Below, one piece after another: positions 38,358 through 48,204 of a stretch of 64,000 nucleotides of DNA; the first letter of the stretch is position 1; each line of letters starts with the position of its first letter. Source of the DNA: CAWFLT01 sp963816795. GTDB taxonomy: Bacteria; Acidobacteriota; Vicinamibacteria; Vicinamibacterales; SCN-69-37. Where the stretch lies: positions 1-64,000 of the forward strand of contig CAWFLT010000006.1 in the NCBI GenBank assembly GCA_963816795.1, read 5' to 3'. The position numbers were made by a program, and so were the translations under genes. The notes beneath the pieces are model-generated. The model worked only from the letters and a program-made list of their open reading frames with translations. It ran no database searches and was not told where the DNA came from.

Positions 38358-39341
38358 ATGCCTAGCGGCTCCCCCGAATCAGACAATCTGATCGATCTGG
38401 CGCGGCGCGTACTCGAGACCGAGGCGCAGGCGATTCTCGGCCTCATCCCTCAGCTCGACGGCGCTTTCGAAGAGGCCGTCAACGTGCTGAACGCGACCAC
38501 CGGCCGCGTGATCGTCAGTGGCATGGGCAAGTCGGGCATCATCGCGAGGAAGCTGGCGGCGACGCTGTCGAGCACGGGTACGGCGGCATTGTTTCTCCAC
38601 CCGGCCGAGGCGCTGCACGGCGACCTCGGCATGGTTCAGAGCGGCGATGTCGTGGTTGCGCTTTCCCACAGCGGCGAAACGCCGGAACTGATTCGGCTCC
38701 TCGAAGCGATCAAACGCATCGGCGCGCGGCTGATCTCCATCACCGGACAGCCGGCATCGACGCTCGCACAGGCGGCGGACGTCGCGCTCGGATGTCACGT
38801 GGCGGAAGAAGCCTGCCCGATGAATCTCGCCCCAACCGCCAGCACGACAGCTGCCCTGGCGCTCGGCGACGCCCTGGCGTTGGCCCTCTCGCATCGCAAG
38901 GGCTTCCGCGAGGAGCACTTCGCGAGTCTGCACCCGGGGGGTCAACTCGGCAAGCGCCTGCTGCGGGTCGAGTCGCTGATGACCACTGGCGACAGTCTGC
39001 CGCAGGTGCTTCCGGAGACCCTCCTCCCACAAGTCATTCACGAGATGTCCGCCAAGCGCCTTGGCATGACGGTCGTGACCAACGCCGCCGGCAAGCTGGC
39101 CGGCATCATCACGGACGGCGACCTGCGCCGTCACTACCTGTCGGGAGGCAATCTCCTGGAACGGCGGGCCGCCGACGTCATGACCAGCCGGCCGGTGACG
39201 ATCGTCCGCAGCGTCCTTGCCGTCGAAGCGCTGAACCTGATGGAACAGCGCAAGATCACGTCCGTGGTCGTCGTCGATGCCAACCTGACCGTGGAAGGGG
39301 TCGTCCATCTCCACGACCTGTGGCGCACGGAGATGGTGTGA
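38358..39341 (+). CDS. kdsD: Arabinose-5-phosphate isomerase
   Basis: 327 residues. SIS domain (VIVSGMGKSGIIARKLAATL, LHPAEALHGDLGMVQSGDVV, LSHSGETPELIRLL) followed by two CBS domains (MTTGDSLPQVLPE, AADVMTSRPVTIVRSVLAVE). Converts ribulose-5-phosphate to arabinose-5-phosphate, the first Kdo step. Seven bases after kdsA and one base before kdsC. Confidence 0.95.
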   Translation: MPSGSPESDNLIDLARRVLETEAQAILGLIPQLDGAFEEAVNVLNATTGRVIVSGMGKSGIIARKLAATLSSTGTAALFLHPAEALHGDLGMVQSGDVVVALSHSGETPELIRLLEAIKRIGARLISITGQPASTLAQAADVALGCHVAEEACPMNLAPTASTTAALALGDALALALSHRKGFREEHFASLHPGGQLGKRLLRVESLMTTGDSLPQVLPETLLPQVIHEMSAKRLGMTVVTNAAGKLAGIITDGDLRRHYLSGGNLLERRAADVMTSRPVTIVRSVLAVEALNLMEQRKITSVVVVDANLTVEGVVHLHDLWRTEMV

Positions 39342-39342
39342 G

Positions 39343-39879
39343 ATGCCGTCACCGCTGGATTTCGCTGAGAACCGGGCGCGCAAGGTCCAACTCCTGCTGC
39401 TGGATGTCGATGGCGTTTTGACCGACGGGTCGGTCATCATTGGGGACGACGGCCGGGAAGCCAAGGCGTTCTCGATCCGCGATGGGGCGGCGCTCGTCTG
39501 GGCCCAGCAGGAGGGGCTGCAGGTGGGCCTGCTGAGCGGGCGCCCGTCGCTCGCGACGGCACATCGCGCCGCTGAACTGGGGATTGAGCTCGTCATCCAG
39601 ACCGGACCCGACAAACGTGCGGCGTACGCACAACTCCTGAAGGACAGATCGCTGACCGACTATCAGATTGCATATATGGGCGACGACCTGCTGGACCTGC
39701 CGATTCTCGGACGTGTCGGCCTGTCGGCCGCACCCGCCGACGCGAGCGAGGAAGTGCTCTCGCGCGTGCATTGGGTCAGCCGCTACGGCGGTGGCCGCGG
39801 GGCGGTGCGGGAGCTGGTCGAGCTCGTGCTGCGCGCGCGGCTCCTGTGGGAGCGGCACGTGAAGAAACACCTGAGATAA
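39343..39879 (+). CDS. kdsC: Kdo-8-phosphate phosphatase
   Basis: 178 residues, HAD family C0 without a cap. Motif I LLLDVDGVLTDG with both Asp, motif II LLSGRPS, motif III KRAAYAQLL Lys, motif IV YMGDDLLDLPIL. Removes phosphate from Kdo-8-P. Follows kdsD by one base and precedes lapB by two bases. Confidence 0.95.
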   Translation: MPSPLDFAENRARKVQLLLLDVDGVLTDGSVIIGDDGREAKAFSIRDGAALVWAQQEGLQVGLLSGRPSLATAHRAAELGIELVIQTGPDKRAAYAQLLKDRSLTDYQIAYMGDDLLDLPILGRVGLSAAPADASEEVLSRVHWVSRYGGGRGAVRELVELVLRARLLWERHVKKHLR

Positions 39880-39881
39880 CG

Positions 39882-41123
39882 GTGCAGGACTCCGCCTTCC
39901 TCATCGCCATCCTGGTCACGCTCCTCGTCGGTCTGGCGACCGGCAAAGCGTGGGAGCGCTACAAGCTCGTCGAAGGACGCTGGATCGATCGCCGCCGGGT
40001 CAGACAGTCTCCGCACTTCATCCTCGGTCTCAACTATCTGGTCGCCGGTCAGGTGGATTTGGCGATCGACGAGCTCGAAAAGGCGGCGCACCTCGACCCG
40101 GGCGCGCTCGAGCTCCGCCTGGTGCTCGGCAATCTCCATCGCGAAAAGGGCCAGGTCGGACGCGCCATTCACGAACACCAGGCGCTCTTGCAGCGGCCTC
40201 GGCTCAATCGCGTCGAGCACGCGAACGTGCTGCTCTGCCTTGGGCTCGACTATCGCCGCGGCGGATTCGTCGACCGGGCGGTGGCGGCGTTCACCGACGT
40301 CCTGAAGCTGGACCCGCACAACGAGGCCGCGCTGGTGAACCTGGAAAAGCTCCAGGAGGATCAGCACCAGTGGCAGGAAGCCTACGTCACGCGGCAGCGG
40401 CTCGCCCAGATTGCCGGCCCGCCCGACCAGCCGAAGTCGCAGTCGATCCTCGCCTTTCTCGAGAACGAGCTGGGCCTGCAGGCGATCAAGGACAACCACC
40501 TCGACGACGCCGCCCGGCGCTTCGAGGCGGCGATCGATCTCGATCGCAGCGTCGTGCCGGCGTACCTGCACCTGGGCGACGTCAAACTCAAGCGGGGCGA
40601 CATGCATGGCGCGATGGCGATCTGGGAGCGCTCGATCGACGTGTCGCCGGACCGCGCCTACCTGGCGCTCGATCGGCTCGAACGCGCCTACGACAGCTCG
40701 GCGCCAGTCACCGGTTCCCGGATCTGTGCCGCAAGCTCACGGCGGCCGCGCCCCGCGAGTGGCGAGCCCGTGTCGCGCTGGCGCGGCACCTGACGGGTCT
40801 CGGCCAGCCCTCGCGGTCGCTGGAGCTGCTGTTCGATGCGCTCGAGCACAATCCGCACGCGCTCGCGATCCATCAGGCCATCTGGAACACGCTCTCGCTG
40901 CTCGATTTGCCGAAGCTGCTCGTCGCACGCTACATCGAAATCACGCGCGCAGTCGGTCTTCTATCTCGATCCGCACGTGTGCATGCGCTGCCGCTATCGC
41001 AGCACCGAGCTGCTGTGGCAGTGCCCGCACTGCCACGAGTGGAACACGTTCGTCGAGGAACGCATCACCCCGGCGACCGACACCGAGGCGGAGATTCCGG
41101 CGAGCCTCGCGCAGACCTCGTGA
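39882..41123 (+). CDS. lapB: LapB-like TPR protein with rubredoxin-type knuckle (frameshifted)
   Basis: About 413 residues. N-terminal helix (LIAILVTLLVGLATGKAWER), then TPR units (SPHFILGLNYLVAGQVDLAI, DLDRSVVPAYLHLGDVKLKR and others), then a C-terminal rubredoxin-like metal site, CMRCRYRSTELLWQCPHC. This is the layout of LapB/YciM, which controls LpxC turnover and LPS assembly. Frame changes near 40710 and 40955. GTG 39882 follows kdsC directly, so Kdo supply and LPS control share an operon. Confidence 0.88.
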
Positions 41124-41781
41124 ACCACCCGCCTTCGCCCGCGACGCGGGCTACGGCGCGGCAGGCCGGGCCGCTCCGGGTCGCGCTCACCGGCGGCATC
41201 GCGACCGGGAAGTCGTACTGCCTCGATCGATTCCGCGCGCTTGGCGCTCCGGTGAGCGACGCCGACGTGCTCGCCCGCGACGCCGTGGCGCCCGGCAGTC
41301 GCGGCCTCGACGCCGTCGTTCTCTCGCTTCGGCCCGGCGGTGCGCCGTGCCGACGGCTCGCTCGATCGCGAGGCGCTCGGCAGGATCGTGCTTCGCGACG
41401 CCGCGCGCCCGCCGCGATCTCGAGGCGATCGTCCATCCGATCGTGTACGCCGCGATCCGCGACTGGTTCGAGCGGCTCGCGCGCGCCACTCCCCCACCGC
41501 GGTCGCCATCGCGGATGTGCCGCTCCTCTATGAAACCGGCCGCGACGGCGACTTCGATCGCGTCATCGTCGCCGTACTGCCGGCCGGAGCAGCAGCTCGC
41601 GCGCCTGATGGCCCGCAACCAGTTGAGCGACGCCGACGCGAGCGCGCGGATCGCCAGCCAGATGCCAATCGACGCGAAAGCCGCGCGCGCCGACTACGTC
41701 ATCGATACGTCTCGTTCGTTCGTCGAGACGGATGCGCTGATTGACGATCTGTGGCAGAGATTGAATTCCGTCGCAGACTAA
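41120..41781 (+). CDS. coaE: Dephospho-CoA kinase (several frameshifts)
   Basis: Last step of CoA synthesis. RVALTGGIATGKSYCLDRF is the P-loop start; VSDADVLARDAVAPGS, HPIVYAAIRDWFERL, IADVPLLYETGRD and RPEQQLARLMARNQLSDADA follow in different frames (changes near 41335, 41400, 41500 and 41580). About 220 residues. GTG 41120 overlaps the lapB stop (GTGA). Confidence 0.9.
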
Positions 41782-41803
41782 CTGGTCTCAGATCAAGAGC
41801 TCA

Positions 41804-41896
41804 CACGGGGCTCACGGAGCAGGAGCACGGAGCACACGGGATCAGGGGTTAACCCTCGAACTCCGTGAGCCCCGTGCCATCCCCGTGAGCCCCGTG
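41804..41896. terminator. Hairpins between convergent coaE and folD
   Basis: CACGGGGCTCACGGA (41804-41818) and TCCGTGAGCCCCGTG (41862-41876) are a perfect 15-bp inverted repeat; the right arm core recurs at 41884-41896. Symmetrical position between converging genes suggests a bidirectional terminator, although T-runs are weak. Confidence 0.55.
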
Positions 41897-41914
41897 TTCG
41901 AGGCCTGGCTTTTT

Positions 41915-42840
41915 CTATCGAGTCTGCTGGCTTGCCGCGATGAGTGTGTTCTTCAGGAGCATCGCGATCGTCAGCGGGCCGACGCCGCCGGGGACGGGCG
42001 TCAGCGCGCCGGCGACATCGGCGACCGACGGATGAACGTCGCCGACGACGGCGCTGCCGAGGCGGTCGAAGCTGGCGAGGCGCGAACTGGGATCGCCAAA
42101 CCACGACGCGATCTGGTGGCGGTCGTTCACGCGGCTCGTGCCGACGTCGATGACGACGGCCCCCGGCTTGACGAAGTCTGGCGTCACGAACGCCGGCCGG
42201 CCAATCGCTGAGACCAGCACATCGGCCGCCGAGGCGACCGCCGGGAGGTCCCGCGTTTTCGAATGGCAGATGGTCACGGTCGCGTTCTGCTGCAGCAGCA
42301 GGAGCGCCATCGGCTTGCCGACGATTTCGCTGCGCCCGATCACGACCGCGTGCTGCCCGCCAACCGGACGCCTTCACGTGTCAGCAGTTCGATCACACCG
42401 CTCGGCGTACACGGCGCCAGCGTGGCGCGGCCCTGGACGAGACGACCGACGTTGATGGGATGGAAGCCGTCCACATCCTTGGCCGGATCGATGGCGTCGA
42501 AGACCTGCTGCGCCGCGTGCGGCCCCATGGAGGGAGGCAGCGGCGCCTGGACGAGGATGCCGTCGCACTCCGTCGATCGATTGAGCGTGTCGATGAGGGT
42601 CAGGAGCGCGTCGCGCGAGGCCGCGGAGGGCAGGCGATGGACGGTGACGCTCAGGCCGGAGTCGCGGCCCGCGCGCTCCTTGGCGCCCACATAGATGTGG
42701 GACGCGGGATCGTCGCCGACGAGCACGATGTCGAGCGCGGGCGGACGACCCACCCGCGCTCGAAAGTCAGCCACCGCCGGCAGCAACTCGGCGCGGATGG
42801 TGGCTGCGAGAGCCGCGCCATCCAGACGTCGAGCAGGCAT
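41915..42840 (-). CDS. folD: Bifunctional methylene-THF dehydrogenase/cyclohydrolase (one frameshift)
   Basis: LDIVLVGDDPASHIYVGAKE, the catalytic Lys in SHIYVGAKERA, GILVQAPLPPSMG, KDVDGFHPINVGRL, then after a frame change near 42350 VIGRSEIVGKPMALLLLQQN, ATVTICHSKT and GGVGPLTIAML. About 308 residues. Oxidises methylene-THF to formyl-THF in two steps. First of a minus-strand group distinct from the permease 28 bp upstream. Confidence 0.93.
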
Positions 42841-42867
42841 GCCAGCGTGTCTTCCGCTCTGGGCCGC

Positions 42868-44352
42868 TCAGCCCTGCGCGCCCTCGAGCTTGCTGTGCTT
42901 CTTGCTGTAGCCGAAGTAGATCACCAGCCCGACGGCGAGCCAGGCGGCCAGCCGCATCCAGTTGGTCCAACCGAGACCGTAGATCATCGCGCCGCAGGTC
43001 ACGATCCCGAGCGTCGCGATCACCGGAATCGCCGGAACGGTGAATCCGCGCGGCAGATCGGGCCGGCGTACCCGCATGATCCAGACGCCGGCGCAGACCA
43101 GGATGAACGCAAACAGCGTCCCGATGCTCGTCATCTCGCCGACGATGTCGCCAGGCACGAACGCGGCGAACGACGGCCGTGAACACGAAGAACAGCATGT
43201 TCGACTTGTGCGGCGTCTTGTAGACGGGATGAATATCGGAGAACGACCTTCGGCACCAGACCATCACGGCTCATCGCGTAGAACACGCGCGACTGGCCGA
43301 GCAGCATGACGAGGATGACTGACGAGAACCCGGCCAGAATCGCGACCGTCACCGCGCGCGACAGCCATTCGTAACCGGCCATGTACTTCGAGATCGCGAA
43401 GGCGACCGACGCTTCGCGGCCGGTGCGACCGGAAGTCCTCGACCGTCGCGACGCCGCTGAGCACGTAGGAGAACAGCACGTAGAGCACCGTGCAGACGAC
43501 CAGCGAGCCGAGAATGCCGATCGGCATGTCGCGCTTCGGGTTCTTGGCTTCCTGCGCCGCCGTCGAGACCGCGTCGAAGCCGATGTAGGCGAAAAACACG
43601 ACCCCGGCCGCGCCCAGGATCCCCATGATGCCGCCGTAATTGTGGGCGACGCCCTGCGGCGTCAGGTAGGTCGTGGCTTCGGGAATGAGCGGCGTGTGGT
43701 TCGCGGGGTTGATGTACCCCAGCCGATCGCGATCACCATCAGGACGATGGTCACCTTGATGATGACGATCAGGCTGTTGACGAAGGCGGATTCGCGGGTG
43801 CCACGAATCAGCAGCGCCGAGAGCAGGCCAAGAATCACGACCGCCGGGATAGTTCATGATGCCGGTCACGTCGGAGCCGGCCATCGACTCGAAGGGCGAG
43901 TGTGACCATTCGTACGGGATGCGTAAGCCGACCCACTCCAGGACCCGGTTGAGGTACTCACTCCAGGCGATCGCCACGGTGGCTGCGCCGACGGCGTACT
44001 CGAGGACGAGATCCCAGCCGATGATCCAGGCGACGAATTCACCCATGCGTCGCGTAGGAGTAGGTGTAGGCGCTGCCCGAGATGGGGATCATCGACGCGA
44101 ACTCCGCGTAGCACAGGCCGGCGAAGGCGCACCCGATCCCCGCCACGATGAAGGCGAGCGTGACCGACGGGCCGGCACGATCGGCAATGGCCGCGGCGGT
44201 ACGGACGAACAGGCCGGCGCCGATGATGGCGCCGATGCCGAGCGCCACCAGGGACCAGGCCCCAGCGTGCGCTTCAGCGTACTCTCGCCGGTCCCGGCCG
44301 AATCGGCCATCAGGCGATCGATTGACTTGGTTCGGAACAGTGAGCCAGCCAC
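42868..44352 (-). CDS. APC-family amino acid permease (many frameshifts)
   Basis: Fragments in several frames give the fold of a cationic-type amino acid transporter: LFRTKSIDRLMADSAG, GIGAIIGAGLFVRTAAAIAD (substrate-binding helix 1), FAGLCYAEFASMIPISGSAY, VFFAYIGFDAVSTAAQEAKN (helix 6 region), MLLGQSRVFYAMSRDGLVPK and a C-terminal pair of helices. About 490 residues, 12 helices. At least six frame changes. Substrate not determinable; CAT-like members carry neutral or basic amino acids. Confidence 0.87.
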
Positions 44353-44412
44353 TATGCCTCCCTCACACTTCTCTCGCGATCTCGATCCGCAGGCCCGGCA
44401 AAAGCGTCGCGA

Positions 44413-45135
44413 TTATATCGTCAGTCCAGAGCTTTCAAGAAACGAGCGGCACTGCGCCGCCGCATCGGCCCTCGTCAGATCGGAGATCACGGCGATGCTG
44501 TCCGCGCCCGCGGCGATGACTCCGGCGGCGGTCGCGAGCGTGATGCCTCCGATCGCGACCACGCGGCAGCGCCCGGCCCCGGCGCCAGTCGCCGCCGCCT
44601 CGCGCACGCCCTCCAGCCCCACCACCGGATCGGGCCGGGACTTGCTCGCCGTGGGGAACACCGGTCCGATGGCCAGGTAGTCCACGGGCGTCACGAGAGC
44701 CTCCCGCATCTGCGCGAGATTGTGCGTCGACAGTCCGACCACGGCGGCCGGACCGACGATCGCCCGCGCGGCAGGGGCCGGCAGGTCGTCCTGGCCGACG
44801 TGTACGCCGTCTACCTGTGCCACGACCGCCAGGTCGGGGCGGTCATTGAGAACGAAGAGCGCGCCGGCTGCCGCGGCCACCGACGACAGACGAGACGCGA
44901 GATCGACCAACGCGCCATCGGCAAGCGCCTTGGCACGCAGCTGGACCAGCCGCACGCCGGCGCTCAACCATTCGTCCAGGAGCACCGCCGGACTCAGGCC
45001 GCGGGCCTCGGCGGCGTCGACATCGAGAATGGCGTACAGGCGGGGAAAGGGCCGGCCGCGCAGTGCGGAATGCGACAAACGCGCGGGATCAGGAGCGCCC
45101 GGCACTGGCGGGCGCCGATCAGGCGGATTCTGCAA
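44413..45135 (-). CDS. thiE: Thiamine-phosphate synthase
   Basis: 240 residues, intact. RLYAILDVD opening strand, QLRAKALADG (pyrophosphate-binding Lys), LFVLNDRPDLAVVAQVDGVH, VHVGQDDLPAPAARAIVG, YLAIGPVFPTASKS, VAIGGITLATAAGVIAAGA. Couples the pyrimidine and thiazole halves of thiamine. The frame opens at TTG 45135, overlapping the accC end by 17 nt; a start nearer the conserved FPRLYAIL cannot be excluded. Confidence 0.9.
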   Translation of the reverse strand: MQNPPDRRPPVPGAPDPARLSHSALRGRPFPRLYAILDVDAAEARGLSPAVLLDEWLSAGVRLVQLRAKALADGALVDLASRLSSVAAAAGALFVLNDRPDLAVVAQVDGVHVGQDDLPAPAARAIVGPAAVVGLSTHNLAQMREALVTPVDYLAIGPVFPTASKSRPDPVVGLEGVREAAATGAGAGRCRVVAIGGITLATAAGVIAAGADSIAVISDLTRADAAAQCRSFLESSGLTI

Positions 45136-46495
45136 GTGCTCCGTCAGCCGTTTTTTTTTCGACCATGTAGCGCTCCATGAAGCTCGTGCTGATCCGGCCC
45201 GCGATGAAATCGGGATCGGACAGGATCTTCAAATGGAGCGGGATCGACGTCTTGATGCCGTCGACGACCGTCATCTCGAGCGTCCGCCGCATCCGCGCGA
45301 TCGCCTCGGTGCGATCGCGGCCGTAGGTGATGATTTTTGCGATCAGCGAATCGTAATACGGCGACACGGTGCAATCCGAGTGCACGAACGTGTCCACGCG
45401 GACGCCGGGGCCTCCTGGCACGCTGAACGCGTTGATCACCCCTGGGCTCGGCACGAACGTCGTCGGATCCTCGGCGTTGATCCGGCACTCGATCGCATGG
45501 CCGCGGAACTCGATCTCGTTCTGTTTGAACGAGAGCCGGCGTCCGGCCGCGATACGGATCTGTTCCTTGACGATGTCCACGCCGGTGATGAACTCGGTGA
45601 CCGGATGTTCGACCTGCAGGCGGGTGTTCGCCTCGAGGAAAAAGAAATGACCGCCCGGGTCCATCAGGAACTCGAACGTGCCGGCGTTGGTGTACTGAAC
45701 GGCGCGCGCTGCGTCGACGACCGTGTTGCCAAGCCGGCGTCGCTGCTTCTCGGTCAGCGCCACCGACGGCGCTTCTTCGATCAGCTTCTGGTGCCGGCGC
45801 TGGATCGAGCACTCGCGCTCACCGAGATGGACGACGTTGCCGTGATGATCGCCGAGGACCTGGATCTCGATATGGCGCGGCGACTCGACGTACTTCTCGA
45901 TGTAGACGTCACCGACGCCGAACGCGGCCTCGGCTTCACGCATCGCCGTCTTGATCGACGCCTGGATCTCCTCCGGCGATCGCACGACACGCATCCCGCG
46001 GCCGCCGCCGCCGGCGACCGCCTTGATGATGACGGGATAGCCGAGCTCCTTCGCGACCTTGATCGCCTGTTCTTCTCCCTGTACCGGACCGTCGCTGCCG
46101 GGCAGCACCGGCACGCCAGCCTTCTTCATGGCCCGGCGGGCCCGTGCCTTGTCGCCCATCAGCCGGATGACGTTCGGATAGGGTCCGATGAACTTGATGT
46201 GGCAGGCCTCGCAGACTTCGGCCAGATACGCGCTCTCGGACAGAAACCCGTAGCCCGGATGGATCGCGTCGGCGCCGGTGATCTCCGCCGCGCTGATGAT
46301 CGCCGGGACGCTCAAGTAGCTGTCGAGGCTTCGCGCCGGACCGATGCACACGTCTTCGTCGGCAAACCGGACGTGCAACGAGTGCTCGTCGGCTTCCGAA
46401 TAGACGGCGACGGTCTTGATGCCGAGCTCCTTGCACGCGCAGATGACGCGCAGCGCAATTTCACCGCGGTTGGCGACCAGGATTTTGTTGAACAT
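45119..46495 (-). CDS. accC: Biotin carboxylase of acetyl-CoA carboxylase
   Basis: 458 residues, intact ATP-grasp enzyme. KILVANRGEIALRVICACKE, PGYGFLSESAYLAEVCEACH, VIIKAVAGGGGRGMRVVRSP, the catalytic EANTRLQVEHPVTE block, and a C-terminal domain. Carboxylates the biotin on AccB for fatty-acid synthesis. 12 bp downstream of accB. Confidence 0.96.
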   Translation of the reverse strand: MFNKILVANRGEIALRVICACKELGIKTVAVYSEADEHSLHVRFADEDVCIGPARSLDSYLSVPAIISAAEITGADAIHPGYGFLSESAYLAEVCEACHIKFIGPYPNVIRLMGDKARARRAMKKAGVPVLPGSDGPVQGEEQAIKVAKELGYPVIIKAVAGGGGRGMRVVRSPEEIQASIKTAMREAEAAFGVGDVYIEKYVESPRHIEIQVLGDHHGNVVHLGERECSIQRRHQKLIEEAPSVALTEKQRRRLGNTVVDAARAVQYTNAGTFEFLMDPGGHFFFLEANTRLQVEHPVTEFITGVDIVKEQIRIAAGRRLSFKQNEIEFRGHAIECRINAEDPTTFVPSPGVINAFSVPGGPGVRVDTFVHSDCTVSPYYDSLIAKIITYGRDRTEAIARMRRTLEMTVVDGIKTSIPLHLKILSDPDFIAGRISTSFMERYMVEKKTADGALAESA

Positions 46496-46507
46496 TGTTT
46501 GGATGGT

Positions 46508-46993
46508 TTAGCCGCCGCTGATCTTCAACGCGAACAGGCGATCGCCAAACTGCACGGGCCGGCCGTTCTCGACGTAAATCGCCGTGATTTCGCCGTCCGC
46601 CTCGCTTTCGATGTCGTTCATCAGCTTCATGGCTTCGATGATGCAGAGCACCTGGCCCTTCTTCACCATCTGACCGATGTCCACGAAGTTGGCCGCACCC
46701 GGCTCGGGCGCACGATAGAACGTGCCGACGATGGGCGACTTGATGACCGCCAGGTCCACGGCGGCGGTTTCTACATCGGCCAGTGGCGCTGGTGTCGCGG
46801 CGACGTGTGCCGCCGCAACCGCAACCGGCGCCGGTGCGGGGCCAGCCGCCAAAGGCAACGCCGGGGGCACGAATGCGACCTCGCGGCCGGCCTTGCGGAC
46901 CCTCACCTTGAGGCCGTCCTGTTCGAGCTCGAACTCGGCCAGATCGTGTTCGCGAACGAGGTCGAGGATTCTTCTGATGTCGTCGAGTTTCAT
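46508..46993 (-). CDS. accB: Biotin carboxyl carrier protein
   Basis: About 161 residues. N-terminal LDDIRRILDLVREHDLAEFE, Ala/Pro-rich linker, then the biotinyl domain with SPIVGTFYRAPEP and the biotinylation site EAMKLMN. ATG 46993 chosen; an upstream in-frame ATG at 47005 adds four residues and would overlap the peptidase stop. Operon with accC. Confidence 0.94.
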   Translation of the reverse strand: MKLDDIRRILDLVREHDLAEFELEQDGLKVRVRKAGREVAFVPPALPLAAGPAPAPVAVAAAHVAATPAPLADVETAAVDLAVIKSPIVGTFYRAPEPGAANFVDIGQMVKKGQVLCIIEAMKLMNDIESEADGEITAIYVENGRPVQFGDRLFALKISGG

Positions 46994-46997
46994 ACGG

Positions 46998-48114
46998 TCA
47001 GACAACCAGCAGGTCGCGGGGCGCGTCGGTCAGCACTTCACAACCCTCGGTCGTCACGAGCACGTCATCCTCCAGTCGCACACCGCCAAGCCCTTCGACG
47101 TAGGCACCAGGCTCGACGGTGCAGACCATGCCAGCCTCGAGACGCGTCGCTCGATTGGGGGCCTCGCGCGCCAAGCGCGGGGCTTCGTGCACATCCAACC
47201 CCAGACCATGACCGGTCGCGTGAAGAAACGCGTCTCCCAGTCCGCGCGCCTCGAGCACCTGGCGCGCCGCCGCGTCGACGCCGGATGAAAGCGCGCCGGC
47301 GCGCACCGTAGCGACCGCCGCCGCATGAGCCTCCCGGACGGCATCGAACAACGCCCGGGCTTCCGCACTAACCTGACCGATTCCGGCCATCCGGGTCAGG
47401 TCGCCGCAGTATCCGTCTAACCGGCCGCCGAAGTCCAGCACCACCAGGTCGCCGCTGACCAGGCGGCGATCGGTCGGCCGCGCATGCGGGTGCGCGCTGT
47501 TCGGGCCGGACGCCACGATGGTGGGGAACGCATTCTCCGAGAATCCGGCGGAGTCCATCGCCTGATCGATCGCCCGCGCGACCTCGCGTTCCGTGCGCCC
47601 TTCGCGGACCAGCGTCCTGAGGTTCCGCGCGATTTCCGCCAGCGCGGCAGCGGCGCGGCGCAGCGCGAACACTTCACTCGCATCCTTGATCATCCGTCGC
47701 GAGGCCACGACACGGTCAACAGGGATCCAACTGACGGCTGGCACGGCCGCCTGCCACTGCTGCCATCCAGCGACCGTGACCTCTTCGGCCTCGAAGCCAA
47801 CCCGCCCGCCGGCGATCTCGCCCAGCGCCTCCAGAAGCGTGGCGTCGTACCGCAGCGTCACCGGCTGAACGAGGACCGGTCCCAGTCTCCCCCGTCTCGA
47901 CCAGCTGCCGCGCGATCCCGACGTACCGGCCATCGACGATGAGCTGGGTGCGGCCGGCCAGATCCAGCAGCAGACCGGCCGAGCCGCGAAAGCCACACAA
48001 ATAGGTGAGGTTGGCAGGTGCCGACACGACGAACGCCTCGAGATCCTGCGCTCGGTAGTCGCTGCGGAAGCGTTGGAGCCGCCCGGCCCAATCCGGGAGC
48101 GGACGATCGGCCAT
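46998..48114 (-). CDS. pepP: M24-family Xaa-Pro peptidase (one frameshift)
   Basis: About 371 residues. N-terminal creatinase-like domain (AFVVSAPANLTYLCGFRGSA), then the pita-bread domain with metal ligands: His in GPNSAHPHARPTDR, Asp in LVVLDFGGRLDGYCGDLTR, HATGHGLGLDVHE, EAGMVCTVEPGAY and GVRLEDDVLVT. Cleaves N-terminal residues before Pro. A frame change near 47880 joins the two domains. It often precedes accB in bacteria, as here. Confidence 0.88.
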
Positions 48115-48161
48115 GCGTACGGTCAGGACACGATTCTGCCATCAAACGGTGATGTGCAGTT

Positions 48162-48184
48162 GGCGGGCCCCAACCCGGCCCGCC
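48162..48184. repeat. Short palindrome, copy 2 (GGCGGGCC...GGCCCGCC)
   Basis: Same core as 21982-22003. It lies 20 bp past the stop of the PKD-protein gene and upstream of pepP. Confidence 0.6.
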
Positions 48185-48204
48185 TCGTACTGCCGCGCAG
48201 ACTC

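Noticed and set aside
44720..47311. 863-codon plus-strand frame opposite thiE, accC and accB
   Set aside because: Antisense shadow of three conserved genes in GC-rich DNA.
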